Shown: in pieces, positions 1 through 10,847 of the stretch
Layout: every line of letters starts with the position of its first letter
Numbering within the stretch: the first letter of the stretch is position 1
Assembly: GCA_947095585.1 (NCBI GenBank)
Contig: OX352763.1
Span: 50,386,329 to 50,450,328 of the forward strand
Direction: 5' to 3'
From: Nephrocerus scutellatus
Taxonomy: Eukaryota; Arthropoda; Insecta; Diptera; Pipunculidae
DNA: 64,000 bases
Notes under the pieces: generated by a model
Databases searched by the model: none
Seen by the model: only the letters and a program-made list of their open reading frames with translations
What the model was told of the DNA's origin: nothing
Made by a program: the position numbers and the translations under genes

Positions 1-205
1 ACCTTCTTAAACGAAATATTAATTATTTGGTATATGCAAATTTAAAATATTTTATCAAAAAAAAATTAAAAGAATGAATGAATGGGGCAAAGATTGAACA
101 AGTATATAGCATGAAAAAACTCATAAATATAAAAAATATTAAATAATAAAATAATGACATAACATATTGTGATAAAAGCCTCAATATTCCAATGCATAAA
201 AAATA

Positions 206-1570
206 TCATGCAGGAAGTCCTAGTAATGATTCAATATTGTCAAGATCAATTGAGAACAGCCATCTTTTAACCTTTTTTTTAAAAACGGAATTAATGTTGT
301 GAGTGGTTCTGGTATCGTATGGTAGTTTATTAAAATATGTTGGTGAAGTAATTAAGTAAAGATGCAAGAAATGAGTTCTGTGTGCGAAAGGGACATTTAC
401 AAATGACATATCATTGACATGCAAATTATAAACGCTTGAGTATATTTTTTGGAACAATATTGTTTCAAATGGTACATTTTCCGCGTAACCAGCGTCATAT
501 ATGATATTAATGATTGTAGTAAGCTTTCCAGTTCCAGATAAAGTCAATAATAGATCCAAGATAATGACTCGACAAATTTGATTTTAAAGCAGGCATTGGA
601 GCATAAATTGTTCGCTATTAAATTATTTTTGCCACAATTATGTTGAGGTAATCAAGCCTTTTGGCAGTTGTGAGAGTGAAAAATAATATCATGATCAGTG
701 ACCACATTTCCGAATCGTATCTTTAGTTTTTTTACTTACTAATAGTTTGTGATGTGCGAACCAGTGTCTTAATTTAATGAGATCTACCTTTAAATTCCTA
801 ATGCATTCGTACGTAGAAAAACCATGATAAGTAAAAGCAATATCATCAGCAAAAGCTGTGAGGCAACCTTTGAAGTTTTGGTAAAATAATGAGTTAGTAT
901 AAATTAAGAATAATAGAGGGTCAAACACGGAGTCTTGTGGTACACCATTCTTCAATTGATGAGAACTGCTGAACAATCCATTTATTTTAACTTTTTGTTC
1001 CCTATCTTTTAAATAAGACACAAACTAGTTATACATTTGGCCACTAAAACCGGCATAATATAACTTGTCTAAAAGTAGGTCATGATCAACCATGTCGAAT
1101 GCTTTTGTCATATCTATAAATAATGCCGCTGTCGACTGACTTTTATTATGTTCTTTGTACATAAGACAACACAGTTTTAAAATAGCATCTTCAGTTGATT
1201 TACCAGATCAAAACCGGAATTGTTCTTCCGCAAATTTATTTCTATCTAAGAACGATTAATCCGCGATTTAACTAAATTTTTGAAAAAGTTTACTGAAAAG
1301 TTTACTGAAAGTGGGAAGCATAGAAATAGGTTTTAGTTTGATGCCAATTTTTTATTACCCTTTTTGTGTAAGGGAATAACTTCCGCACATTTCATAGACT
1401 TTGGAAATTTACCGGTAGCAATGCTTAAGTTAAAAAGATAGCACAAGACATCAACGACATACCATACTATACTTTTTAAGAGGTTATTAGAAATACCGTC
1501 ACTGGAGCATGAGTTTTTACTTTCTAAGCTCAATATCTGCTTGTAAATCTCAACAGGGGTAATTACATTA
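206..1570 (-). pseudogene. Reverse transcriptase remnant of LINE J
   Basis: Three minus-strand frames in different phases align in order with a non-LTR reverse transcriptase. The first (1533-1333) has the N-terminal SSDGISNNLLK block and a VIPLHKKG block. The second (1021-695) has GVPQDS followed by PLLFLIY, and the palm motif AFADDIAF with both catalytic Asp. The third (559-206) resembles the Lys/Arg-rich C-terminal tail of jockey-type proteins. The usual GVPQGS is altered to GVPQDS. At least two frameshifts separate the three pieces. The protein would have made cDNA by target-primed reverse transcription. The clade (jockey or CR1) is not certain. Confidence 0.75.
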
Positions 1571-1744
1571 AAAAGCCGAAGCTATTCGTCTGATATCTTT
1601 CTTCAATAAGATGTGCAGAGAGATTGCAGTTGAAGCCATCATGCTGGGGGATCGTTGGCTTTAATTTAGCGGAAATATCCACAAATCATTGAATCCATTA
1701 GCTATGCTGCAATCGTCCAAAATCACTGAAAGAGTGAGATGAGG

Positions 1745-2299
1745 AGTCAACAGCTGATTGTTGAGGTTACACAATAATTGTTTTTATAAAACAGTAGTCG
1801 ATGTCCTCTTCCCGTATGTTAACATTCAGCCCGTCACGAATAATTTTGAGAGCAAGATCACTGATTGATCAAAATGTATTACTGTTAGCGTTAGAGACAT
1901 TAATAATTTCAATAGAGTTCGTCAATAGCTGCTGATCAAGGGCATTGACCTTCTGCTCCATTGCAGCCAGTTTGTTTCCGTATTCTATGTTTTTTTTATT
2001 TACAATGCCGCAATTTGGTCTTTCTGAACATTTTTCAGAGAAAAAATTTCTTTGTGGACCATTTCCAGGGTAATAGTAGAATTACTTGTTGATGGTGCCA
2101 ACATTGATGTCGTAGTATCAGCACATTGAGTATCACGTTTGGAGTCACCAACACAGACCGCTTTATTGACTGCACGACCTGCGTCTTTCTGAACAGATGC
2201 TGCTTCTGAAAAAGAACTTCGCTGTTGCTTGATACATATAGGATAACGCCACGCATTTTTGCTTTTTTTTAATGTACTCAAGATCAATTTCAGAAACAT
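1745..2299 (-). pseudogene. LINE J ORF1-like (FP-type nucleic-acid-binding) remnant
   Basis: The minus-strand frame 2299-2000 continues after a frameshift to about 1745. The second part has a heptad-like leucine/glutamine stretch (LAAMEQKVNALDQQLL) followed by SIEIINV and, later, IREEDIDYCF. This order of coiled coil, IE-x-x-NV and DIDYC is what I know from insect LINE ORF1 proteins with a baculovirus FP-like domain. Such proteins coat the element RNA. An in-frame stop follows the SNTF codons. The 100-residue N-terminal part is Ser/Thr-rich and otherwise unrecognised. Confidence 0.5.
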
Positions 2300-2329
2300 T
2301 AACGCACTTAGTATGGCAACACTACATTC

Positions 2330-2992
2330 TATTTTAATGTCTGAACGGTCGACTTCTTATTTGCAAACGCTACAGGACATTGCAGATGTTATAAAAGTTT
2401 TGCGTATACTATAACTTTAAACGTAAGTGAGATCGCGATTTACGGTCAATTTGCAAGAACATAACTTTATTCCGAAGCTCCAATATATTTCACATGGCAG
2501 CAATCTAAAAAAATGGGAACATCGTAAAAAAGCTACACCAGTTGCTGCCTATCCAGGTATATTTTCAACAAATGCATTGGGCCGATTATACACTGTTCAT
2601 CCTAAACAACGCGGATGTTTTTACCTACGATTATTGTTTATTAATGTGCAACATCATTTGAATGTTTAAGAACAGTAAAGGGTCAATACGACATAAATAC
2701 ATACATACAACTTATCACGATGCTTGCCGAGCATTAAATTTACTTGAAGGCGATTTACATTGGGATACAAGACTTGCCGATGCTGCTGTTAGTTATTTTC
2801 CACATCAAATACGCACCTTATTTTCTATTGTGTTGACCAAATGATTCCATTCAAAACCAGATGCATTATGGGATAAATATAAAAACTCCATGAGTGAAGA
2901 CATATTTCATGCATTACGTACAGTCAACCATAATCCAGTTATGAGTTCACCCCAAAAATCTATAATGAAGCATTGGTTAAAATTTAAGACTT
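2330..2992 (+). pseudogene. Helitron Rep/helicase remnant, upstream part
   Basis: Plus-strand frames at 2427-2669 and 2662-2844 encode segments typical of the linker between Rep and helicase in animal Helitrons. They include LGRLYTVHPKQR, CFYLRLL, ACRALNLLEGD and LADAA, and the reading continues in another phase to about 2985. Helitrons move as rolling-circle elements, and this part lies between the Rep nuclease and the PIF1-like helicase. The Rep HUH motif is not present upstream, so the copy is 5'-truncated. The frame is cut at about 2992 by a minus-strand LINE and resumes near 4075. Confidence 0.75.
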
Positions 2993-4045
2993 ATTTTTTT
3001 TTTTTTATAATGTACACACGCTAAAGGGGTTTGCACCCTTATAATGCTTAGCAGAGCGTGGACGTTAGAAAATTAGGGAGAGGAAAAGATGAGATGTCTA
3101 TGCACGCGAGTCTTAAACGACTGCAGATCATAAAAATGCGGAAACACAGAATCAGGCAAATCATTCCATATAACAATCGTGCGGCCATAGAATCTCTGAA
3201 TTGGTTAGTACGTCCGAAGATAGGCTTAATAGTAGACCCGTGAGCTCGAGTTGAGGCACGGGTATTACAGATGGGTTGGAGAATAGGCGGGATGCATCTG
3301 GATATTTCTTTTGAACACCGCTTGTGGAAAAAGCGATAAAACAGTGACAGGCAGGAAACATTCCTACGATGTTCAAGCGATTCGATTGTTTTCGCGATAT
3401 GAACGTCACCAATAAGTTTTAACGCGCGGTTCTGAACTCTGTCTAGTAGATGCAATTTAGTCTTTGGGGGCACCTGCCCAGACAATACAATTGTATTCGA
3501 GTTTAGGGCGAATATACGCCTTGTAAATAGCAGCCAGATCTGAAGGAGTGAAGTACATCTTGCACCGTTTTAGGAAACCTAAACATCTCGTAGCATTTTT
3601 GGCGATGGCAAATATTTGGTCGTTCCAACGAAGCTTGTTTTTGACGCACATACCGAGAATTGAGAGCTTTTCAGTTTCTTTGATGCAAGAACCTTTCATG
3701 GATAAAGGTTGGGGGTTTAAATTACGCTTAGACGACAGAAGACAGCATTGGGTTTTAGAAGCGTTAAATTCAACTCTATTATGTAGTCCCCACCTTTTTA
3801 TGCTGTCAAGGTCAGAATTTAACGTGCTTAACATACGTTGTTGTTCAAGTTCCACTTGTAACGAAGAGGGTCGTGCAGAAAGCGTGAAGTCATATGAAAA
3901 GATAAGAGTACTGTCATCAGCGAAAGAATGGATTGGATTAGAGGTGGTGGATAGGAGATCATTAATGAAAATTAGGAAGAGTGTCGGAGATAAACAGAGC
4001 CTTGAGGAAAACCGGCGTTTATGGTTATACATTCCGAATGATCCA
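2993..4045 (-). mobile_element. LINE family A fragment A4 inserted in the Helitron
   Basis: The minus-strand frame 4089-3457 encodes the second half of a LINE reverse transcriptase, with LSPTLFLIFINDLL and the catalytic SFADDSTLIF. Frame 3485-3048 continues it to the C-terminus. The 3' end is marked by a T-run on the plus strand (2994-3007), the reverse of a poly(A) tail. The copy is 5'-truncated just upstream of the GVPQGS block, as target-primed insertion often leaves. The sequence closely resembles the copies at 30945-31789 and 58536-59700, so it belongs to the same family (A). It splits the Helitron helicase frame. Confidence 0.8.
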
Positions 4046-5510
4046 CTCCTAATCGACCAGCATGAGACCTGTTCAATCGCGATTTGCAACGTGAACGATT
4101 ATATGACATTGATCAATTAAATGAATATGTTCAAACGAGTGAAAAATTATTACCATAACAAAAAAGCATCTACGACAAAATTTTGCATGCAGTCGCTGCT
4201 CGGAAAGGTGGTTTCTTCTTCATAGATGAGCCTGCTGGAACAGGTCAAACCTTTTTAATTTTGTTAATATTGGCGGAAATTCGTTCAAAAGGAAATATTG
4301 CAGTAGCCATTGCTTCGTCTGGCATTGCATTGGCATTTATTGGATGGGGGAAGAACAGCCCATTCAGTTCTCAAATTGCCATTAAACATTCATGCAAATG
4401 ACAACGCCATATGCAACATTAAACAACACTCAAGTATGGCTAAAGTTCTTCAAAAATGTTATATAATTATATGGGACGAATGTACAATGGCACAAAAGCA
4501 TTGGAAGCATTAAATCGTACACTTAAAGATCTGAGAGGTGATGGAACCCTTTTTGGTGATGCATTAATTTTGTTGGCTGGAGACTTCAGGCAAACATTAC
4601 CAGTAATACCACTAATACTACGTGCTACTTATGCCGATGCAATTAATGCATGTCTAAAATCAACATCGTTATGGCGAAGCGTTTACACACTCAAATTAAG
4701 AATAAACATGTGTGTACGACTTCAAAATGATTAATCTGCTGATGTATTTTTGAAACAACTGTTAGACATTGGAGATGGAAAAATTACTATTAACCAAGAA
4801 AATCAAAAAATTAAACTACCTGCCAATTTTTGTAATCTTATGACTACAAAAGAAGCATTGATTGCCAGCGTTTATCCAAATGTTCAAGAAAATTATAACA
4901 ATCATGAATGACTTAGTCAACGCTCCATATTGGCTGCCAGAAATATTGAAGTCGATGCAATGAATTATATCGTACAAAACATGTTATATCGTACAAAACA
5001 TGTTATTTGGTGAACTAATTTCATTCAAGTCAATTGATACTGTGGTCAACGAGAACGAAGCTGTAAATTTTCCTACAATATTTTTGAATTCCCTAGATCT
5101 GCCAGGTCTACCACCGCACAATTAAAATTAAAAATTATTTAACCAATAAGTGCATTGAGAAATATAAATCCTCCACGACTTTGCAACGGGACGCGATTAT
5201 TTGTCAAAAAATCATGGGGAATGTCATCAAATCAACAAAAATAAATGGTAAATTAAAAAAAAAAACACGTTTTGATACCGCGTATACCAATGATTTCATC
5301 AGATTCAACAATTCAATTCAAAAGGTTGCATTTCCTTATCCAATTCCCAATCAATGAAAATATGTGGATTGGATCTTCAAAATTCATGTTTTTCTCATGG
5401 ATAATTATATGTCGCCTGTTCACGTGTTGGCAAGCCTCAAGATTTATTCATTAATGCAGAAAATGGTGAAGCCAAAAATATAGTTCACAAATTAGCAATA
5501 TGAATGATTA
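4046..5510 (+). pseudogene. Helitron PIF1-like helicase remnant, copy 1
   Basis: The helicase resumes near 4075. The ATP-binding loop reads EPAGTGQTF at about 4226-4252, where functional PIF1-like helicases have GPAGTGKT. The catalytic Lys is therefore Gln. Downstream frames hold IIWDECTMAQ-type Walker B coding (about 4465-4495), LLAGDFRQTLPVIP (about 4573-4614) and a C-terminal LCNGTRLFV block (about 5178-5205). Multiple stops and frameshifts are present. The helicase would unwind DNA during rolling-circle transposition, and this copy cannot be active. The last recognisable coding is the RVGKPQDLFI-like tail near 5430-5460. Confidence 0.8.
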
Positions 5511-7146
5511 AGAATTATTATCATTTAAATTACAACACAAATTTTATTCTGTTTTATTAAAAATTTAATTTTATTTTTGTTTTTATTTCAAAACACTTTT
5601 ATATTCTAAGACATTTTAATTTTACTAAGCACAAAAAATGCTTTACATTTAATTTTAAATAAATTAAATAAATATTTTATACACGTACAATAATTACACG
5701 TAATAACAATATTTATACATATTATTCAAAATTTATTTTTAATTAAATTAAATTAAATTAAATGGGGGAAGAACAGCCCATTCAGTTCTCAAATTGCCAT
5801 TAAACATTCATGCAAATGACAACGCCATATGCAACATTAAACAACACTCAAGTATGGCTAAAGTTCTTCAAAAATGTTATATAATTATATGGGACGAATG
5901 TACAATGGCACAAAAGCATTGGAAGCATTAAATCGTACACTTAAAGATCTGAGAGGTGATGGAACCCTTTTTGGTGATGCATTAATTTTGTTGGCTGGAG
6001 ACTTCAGGCAAACATTACCAGTAATACCACTAATACTACGTGCTACTTATGCCTATGCAATTAATGCATGTCTAAAATCAACATCGTTATGGCGAAGCGT
6101 TTACACACTCAAATTAAGAATAAACATGTGTGTACGACTTCAAAATGATTAATCTGCTGATGTATTTTTGAAACAACTGTTAGACATTGGAGATGGAAAA
6201 ATTACTATTAACCAAGAAAATCAAAAAATTAAACTACCTGCCAATTTTTGTAATCTTATGACTACAAAAGAAGCATTGATTGCCAGCGTTTATCCAAATG
6301 TTCAAGAAAATTATAACAATCATGAATGACTTAGTCAACGCTCCATATTGGCTGCCAGAAATATTGATGTCGATGCAATGAATTATATCGTACAAAACAT
6401 GTTATATCGTACAAAACATGTTATTTGGTGAACTAATTTCATTCAAGTCAATTGATACTGTGGTCAACGAGAACGAAGCTGTAAATTTTCCTACAATATT
6501 AAAAATTAAACACAATTAAAATTAAAAATTATTTCACCAATAAGTGCATTGAGAAATATAAATCCTCCACGACTTTGCAACGGGACGCGATTATTTGTCA
6601 AAAAATCATGGGGAATGTCATCAAATCAACAATAATAAATGGTAAATTAAAAAAAAAAACACGTTTTGATACCGCGTATACCAATGATTTCATCAGATTC
6701 AACAATTCAATTCAAAAGGTTGCATTTCCTTATCCAATTCCCAATCAATGAAAATATGTGGATTGGATCTTCAAAATTCATGTTTTTCTCATGGATAATT
6801 ATATGTCGCCTGTTCACGTGTTGGCAAGCCTCAAGATTTATTCATTTATGCAGAAAATGGTGAAGCCAAAAATATAGTTCACAAATTAGCAATATGAATG
6901 ATTAAGAATTATTATCATTTAAATTACAACACAAATTTTATTCTGTTTTATTAAAAATTTAATTTTATTTTTGTTTTTATTTCAAAACACTTTTATATTC
7001 TAAGACATTTCAATTTTACTAAGCACAAAAAATGCTTTACATTTAATTTTAAATAAATTAAATAAATATTTTATACACGTACAATAATTACACGTAATAA
7101 CAATATTTAAAAAATTATTATTTAAAATTTAATTTTAATTAAATTA
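4345..7146 (+). repeat. 1.4-kb direct tandem duplication of the Helitron 3' half
   Basis: Bases from 4345 recur from 5763 at an offset of 1418, falling to 1394 after a 24-bp net loss near 5088-5105. Copy 1 is 4345-5762 and copy 2 is 5763-7146. Only a handful of single-base differences are visible, for example 4633 G versus 6051 T. The unit starts inside the helicase gene and ends in AT-rich 3' flank, where the junction lies in a TTAAATTAAAT tract. A third, much more diverged copy of the flank appears at 7150-7225. Each copy encodes the same broken 92-residue helicase segment. Confidence 0.9.
5763..6910 (+). pseudogene. Helitron helicase remnant, copy 2 (duplicate)
   Basis: This is the duplicate of the copy 1 helicase from just after the Walker A region to the C-terminus. 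The 92-residue frame at 5874-6152 matches 4456-4734 except for one Asp-to-Tyr change. The C-terminal frame at 6666-6863 runs slightly further than its partner because a TAA stop near 5452 is TTA here. It lacks the Walker A segment altogether, so it could never have been a separate gene. It arose by duplication after the Helitron had already decayed. Confidence 0.8.
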
Positions 7147-7225
7147 TTAAAAAAAAATTTTCTTTCAAAAAACTTTTATATTGTAAGAAATTTAATTTTC
7201 ATCTAACCACATAAATTGCGTTAAA

Positions 7226-7545
7226 CAACAGTTTCTCAGGCCTCGGGGTCTCCCATACAAATTATTTACAAAATTTACCCGATTTTCTTCAAATTTTACT
7301 TTTTGTAAAAATTTGGAATTGATCGAGCTTCGCGGTCGAGGGGCTCCCATACAAATTTTATAAAAAAAAGTACCAGATTTTCTTCAATTTTATACGCATG
7401 TGTAACTCCGATGGACAACACTTTTGTAAAAATTTGGTAGTGATCGGGCCCCTGGGTCGAGGGGCACCCATATATTTTTTTTTTAAAAAGTGCCTGATTT
7501 TCTTCAAATTTTATACGCATGTGTATATGCACGATATTGTTGTCA
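7226..7545 (-). repeat. Satellite-like tandem repeat, about 115-bp unit
   Basis: About two and a half imperfect units share blocks reading CTCCCATACAAATT, CAGATTTTCTTCAA, ATACGCATGTGT, ACAACACTTTTGT and AAAAATTTGG, separated by GC-rich caps such as CCTGGGTCGAGGGG. The same units occur on the opposite strand at about 16010-16680, inside the LTR of G2. This is therefore a dispersed fly repeat and not a gene. Short open frames here are products of the repeat. Confidence 0.7.
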
Positions 7546-8358
7546 AATCTATAGTTTTTAAGGTCATTGAAATGAATACCGACAGTACCTAGAGGTAGGG
7601 TGGGAATTGAGTGCTATATGCCCTGACCAATACTGGTGTCGGATCCATAGTTATCGGGGTCGCTCAGATGAGTAGTGACTGCAAGACCCTAGTGATTGGT
7701 GTGATAATGATGTCCTTAACGATACAAGCTGGCACTGTTATCTTAATTGCTCGCTTGTATGAGTGGGATCTCCAATTATTTTACTACGGAATCTCGACTC
7801 GGCAAAACTTTGGAACGGTGCAAGACTGTGCGTAACAAAGTTGCTGGGCAATATAATTGAAACGACTATCTTGACAGAAAAGAGACAGTGTGTAACAGTT
7901 TCCCACGAATATCACTTATTTCGACGGATCTACCTTTCAAATTTAAGAGATTGCAATTTCCAGTAAAACTTGCGCCATATAGATTTGAGATCGCCATTTT
8001 TTCCCACTGACAACTTTATTTTGCTTGCTCTGGGATGGGTTGAACTAAGAATTTATTTATTCTTGCACTTGAAGGTGAAACTAAAACCATTGTATACAAC
8101 CATTAACGTCGAGATTAATAACTTTCATTTGAAAGCTTCTCAATTTAACTTTCCAATATGGCTTAATATTTAGGTTCCTTCCACTTGTATGGAAAAATTG
8201 GTTGCACAAGAATTGGTCGCGAGAAGAGAGGCTCTAGGTATGTTGTGCCAAATATTATTGTTATTCACTAGTATTAAGCTTTAGGAATGTTAACAATATT
8301 ACTTCGTTAGATAGCTTATAAACAAACCACTACTACCACAACGGCCTTTTTAATATAT
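7546..8358. other. Unassigned stretch with a hydrophobic open frame
   Basis: No transposon motif was recognised. A 74-codon plus frame (7611-7835) is strongly hydrophobic, with residues of the type LVIGVIMMSLTIQAGTVILI that look like one or two membrane helices. It could be a relic of a transporter exon (an SLC17-like major-facilitator protein came to mind), but the match is weak and there is no splice evidence. The remainder (7970-8358) is AT-rich and shows nothing definable up to the LTR of G1. Confidence 0.25.
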
Positions 8359-8967
8359 TGTTACGAAATTCAGGCTTTCGAGTTCGTAAAGGATTTCGCA
8401 AATAAAACACACACAAGTTTATTAATTTACAAATAATAACTTTAATAATTAAACAGTTAAAAAAATTCAAGTTCACAATTTATATTGGTGATTACTTTTC
8501 ACAGTACACAAAAACACTTATGATACTAGTACTTCACAATAATTCTCTTAGGTTGTAGCTTTATCACTTTTCAAGAACTTTTACGACTTGACTGGTTGAA
8601 TTCCAAATAACTAATGATCTTACTTCGGCCTAACGCCTCTATTTATATTCAATTAAAAGCTTCCAGAAACTTCCAATATTATAGAAAGAAATATCGAGAA
8701 AAGACCAGAAAATTTTAGTCTTATTCCCTTATTTACAACTAATGATACTTAATATGTAATGCGTCATATTCTAAAAATAGACTTTTATTGTTTGACCAGT
8801 ACACAATAATTCAAATTTGCAGGCGGTTACATTTCAAATTTCAAATACTGTTAGAGCCTAAAAGTATGCAACACAAAAGTGCTTATTTTTAGTATGCAGT
8901 ATTTACATTGCGATTTATCTTAGGATTCTAATTCCATTATATGCGCTACTAACTACTTTTCGTAACA
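8359..8967 (-). repeat. 3' LTR of G1 (609 bp)
   Basis: In element orientation the LTR begins TGTTACGAAAAG and ends CGAAATTCAGG-type sequence finishing CGTAACA, giving TG...CA ends with terminal inverted repeats TGTTACG/CGTAACA. It matches the fragment at 11944-12123 and, outside its inserted repeat, the LTR at 15817-17183. A TATAAATAGAGG-type TATA box lies near 8640-8650 (minus), a plausible promoter. Confidence 0.9.
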
Positions 8968-8980
8968 TTATCCCCACCTT
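8968..8980 (-). promoter_or_regulatory. Polypurine tract of G1
   Basis: On the minus strand AAGGTGGGGATAA lies directly against the 3' LTR. It is the expected primer site for plus-strand DNA synthesis. G2 has the equivalent tract at 15804-15816. Confidence 0.85.
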
Positions 8981-8989
8981 AATTCTGTT

Positions 8990-9718
8990 CATCCCGAACA
9001 GATTCAGCACTCCTTCTGATGTTGTACCTTGTCAATCTGTTGATTCAAACAACTTCCTTTTGACATCTGGGGTTTTGTTAAATCTGATATACTGCGCCAT
9101 TATTCTTCTTGTAGGGTTCTTCCCAACTTTGCTTTGGTTTCTGTAATTTCCCTTGTCTTGTCTTGGAATTGTATAGCCAAACGAAGTCTCCTTCCCGCAA
9201 TTTTTCGTAGTTCGCACGCAGGTTATTCTGTGTTTTCATTTCTTGTTACAATTTACGACGTTGTTATTTACTGATCTATGGACATTGATCACAATTGGTC
9301 TTCGATCGGAACCCTTTGCATCTAGCCCAACTATTGGCGCTACAACTTTGTATCGATGCGTTTCTCTAGCTGTTTGTTGCAGTTCTCTTCTTGCAGCGCA
9401 TTTTTGACAAGTTCGGCACCAGTTTTCAACGTCTCTGCGGCAATTGACCCAAAAGAATCTACTTCTTACTTTATTCAGTGTCCTCTTAATTCCCAAATGT
9501 TCGCCTGATGTTCCACTGTGTGCATCGTGAAGAACTTTGTTCACCAAAATCGTTGGTAGCACTACCTTTGATTTGTGATACCGACCATCGGCAGATTCCC
9601 ATTGCCTTACTAGTAGTCCATCTTTGAATCTCAATGACTGCCATTGAGCCCAGTAACTTTTTACTGTCGGACTTGCTGTTGCAATTTCATGCCACTCCGG
9701 TCTTTCTCCTTGCTCCAT
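8990..9718 (-). pseudogene. G1 integrase fragment (zinc domain and C-terminus)
   Basis: Minus frame 9718-9236 encodes the HHCC zinc-binding domain: HDAHSGTSGEHLG, then FFWVNCRRDVENWCRTCQKC. Soon after, at ETHRYKVV, it departs from the family sequence, and the DDE core is missing. A further minus segment (about 9230-8990) encodes the C-terminal region in shifted frames, with FVWLY and QSWEGPY-like coding just before the PPT. Comparison with G2 (14350-15805) shows that the central catalytic core is deleted. The integrase would insert the cDNA into the genome. This fragment cannot. Confidence 0.8.
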
Positions 9719-9764
9719 CCATTGAAGTACTGGAGAAATTGAATCATCCTGCTCTTGTTCTTCC

Positions 9765-10845
9765 CTAAGCTGCTCTTTTCGTGAAACAACTGAACATTTT
9801 TGGTTTCCGATCTTCTAGTTTGTTTGTACAAGGGGCACAACACTTCCTCAATGATCCACCCTTGTGATTGCCGTTCATGCTGAGCGGAACTTCCACATTA
9901 CGCCATCTAAGTACTTGCTTTCTCAAATCAAGTGACATCTGGTGCGCCATCATAAAGTCCAGACCCAATATGCATTCATCTTCCACTCGGGCAACAATAA
10001 ACCGATGTCGAAACCTTAATCCTCCAAACTCCACTGTAAGGAAACGTTCACCCTGAACTGCTGCCGCCTGTCCTGTAGCTGTCCTCAACTTGTAGTGATG
10101 CACTCTGTTTACTTGCTTTCCAGACCCCATTTCAGGACTCACAATTGATCTGGAAGCTCCTGTATCTAGAACAAAATCGCAAGGTCTTCTCTCCAATACG
10201 CCATTAACAACCAAACTGTTGCAATCCCTTCCAAAATTTGTGCTGCGTATTGTGACCCTGGGATATTCCCTTGTCTTCTTCAGCCTTTGCCCTGCAAAGC
10301 TGGTACAAGACGACCGCTCCACCTTTTCCAAATGTTGTGCATCTATCCGCTGTAATCTTTCCAGATTATTGACACCATTCACAGGCTGTCTCATCATGTT
10401 TCCAGCGCTCAGCTCCTTGCAGTCCCGAATGAAATGTCCAGGTTTCTGACAACTAAAACACTTTAATGTAGAATCGAATCTGCTACTTCTCTCGTTTTGA
10501 AAGCGACCAGTAGTTGATTTCTGCAACTTCTCATCAATGAGAGCTTTTACTTGTGCGACGTCCTCTGTTTCCAACTTGCGTAACCCAACAAAGTTCGAAG
10601 ACACACTGGCTTTAGCTGCTTCATACTCCAAAGCCGATGCCAATACTTCATTCATCGACTTTCCTCTGGCTGTTGTTCTCAAACGAAGCTTCAACTGTTC
10701 ATCTCGAATAGCATTGATGAACGCATCCACTGCCAATCCGTCCAAGATACCAGCCGGAACGCCACAATAGGCTTGTCGTGCTAGCTTAGTTATTTCTCGC
10801 TCTAGTTCTTGAAGTCGTTCTCCTCATTGCTGCTTCTTCATCTGG
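9765..10845 (-). pseudogene. G1 Gag C-terminus, zinc knuckle and protease
   Basis: The 326-codon minus frame (10745-9765) holds the end of capsid, a nucleocapsid zinc knuckle CFSCQKPGHFIRDC (CX2CX4HX4C, residues 96-109), and an aspartic protease with FVLDTGASRS (residues 191-200) and ILGLDFM downstream. After the protease the frame runs directly into the CAPC..KLEDRK region that in G2 follows RNase H. The whole reverse transcriptase/RNase H is therefore deleted. Two in-frame stops (near 10848 and 10825) separate it from the Gag N-terminus. Zinc knuckle and protease both look structurally intact. Confidence 0.85.
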
Positions 10846-10847
10846 AG

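Larger units (their letters stand above)
195..2320 (-). mobile_element. Decayed LINE (non-LTR retrotransposon J), minus strand
   Basis: The minus strand carries, in order, an ORF1-like coding remnant (about 2299-1745) and a reverse transcriptase remnant (about 1570-206). That is the gene order of a two-ORF jockey/CR1-like LINE. The endonuclease domain expected between them is not recognisable, so an internal deletion is likely. Stop codons and frameshifts interrupt both frames, so the copy is dead. No convincing poly(A) tail or target duplication could be placed on the low-coordinate side, which is simply AT-rich. The element differs from LINE family A found elsewhere in this window. Confidence 0.75.

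Noticed and set aside
3548..4120. 190-codon plus-strand frame
   Set aside because: It is the shadow of the LINE A4 reverse transcriptase, which is clearly coded on the minus strand (FADDSTLIF motif).
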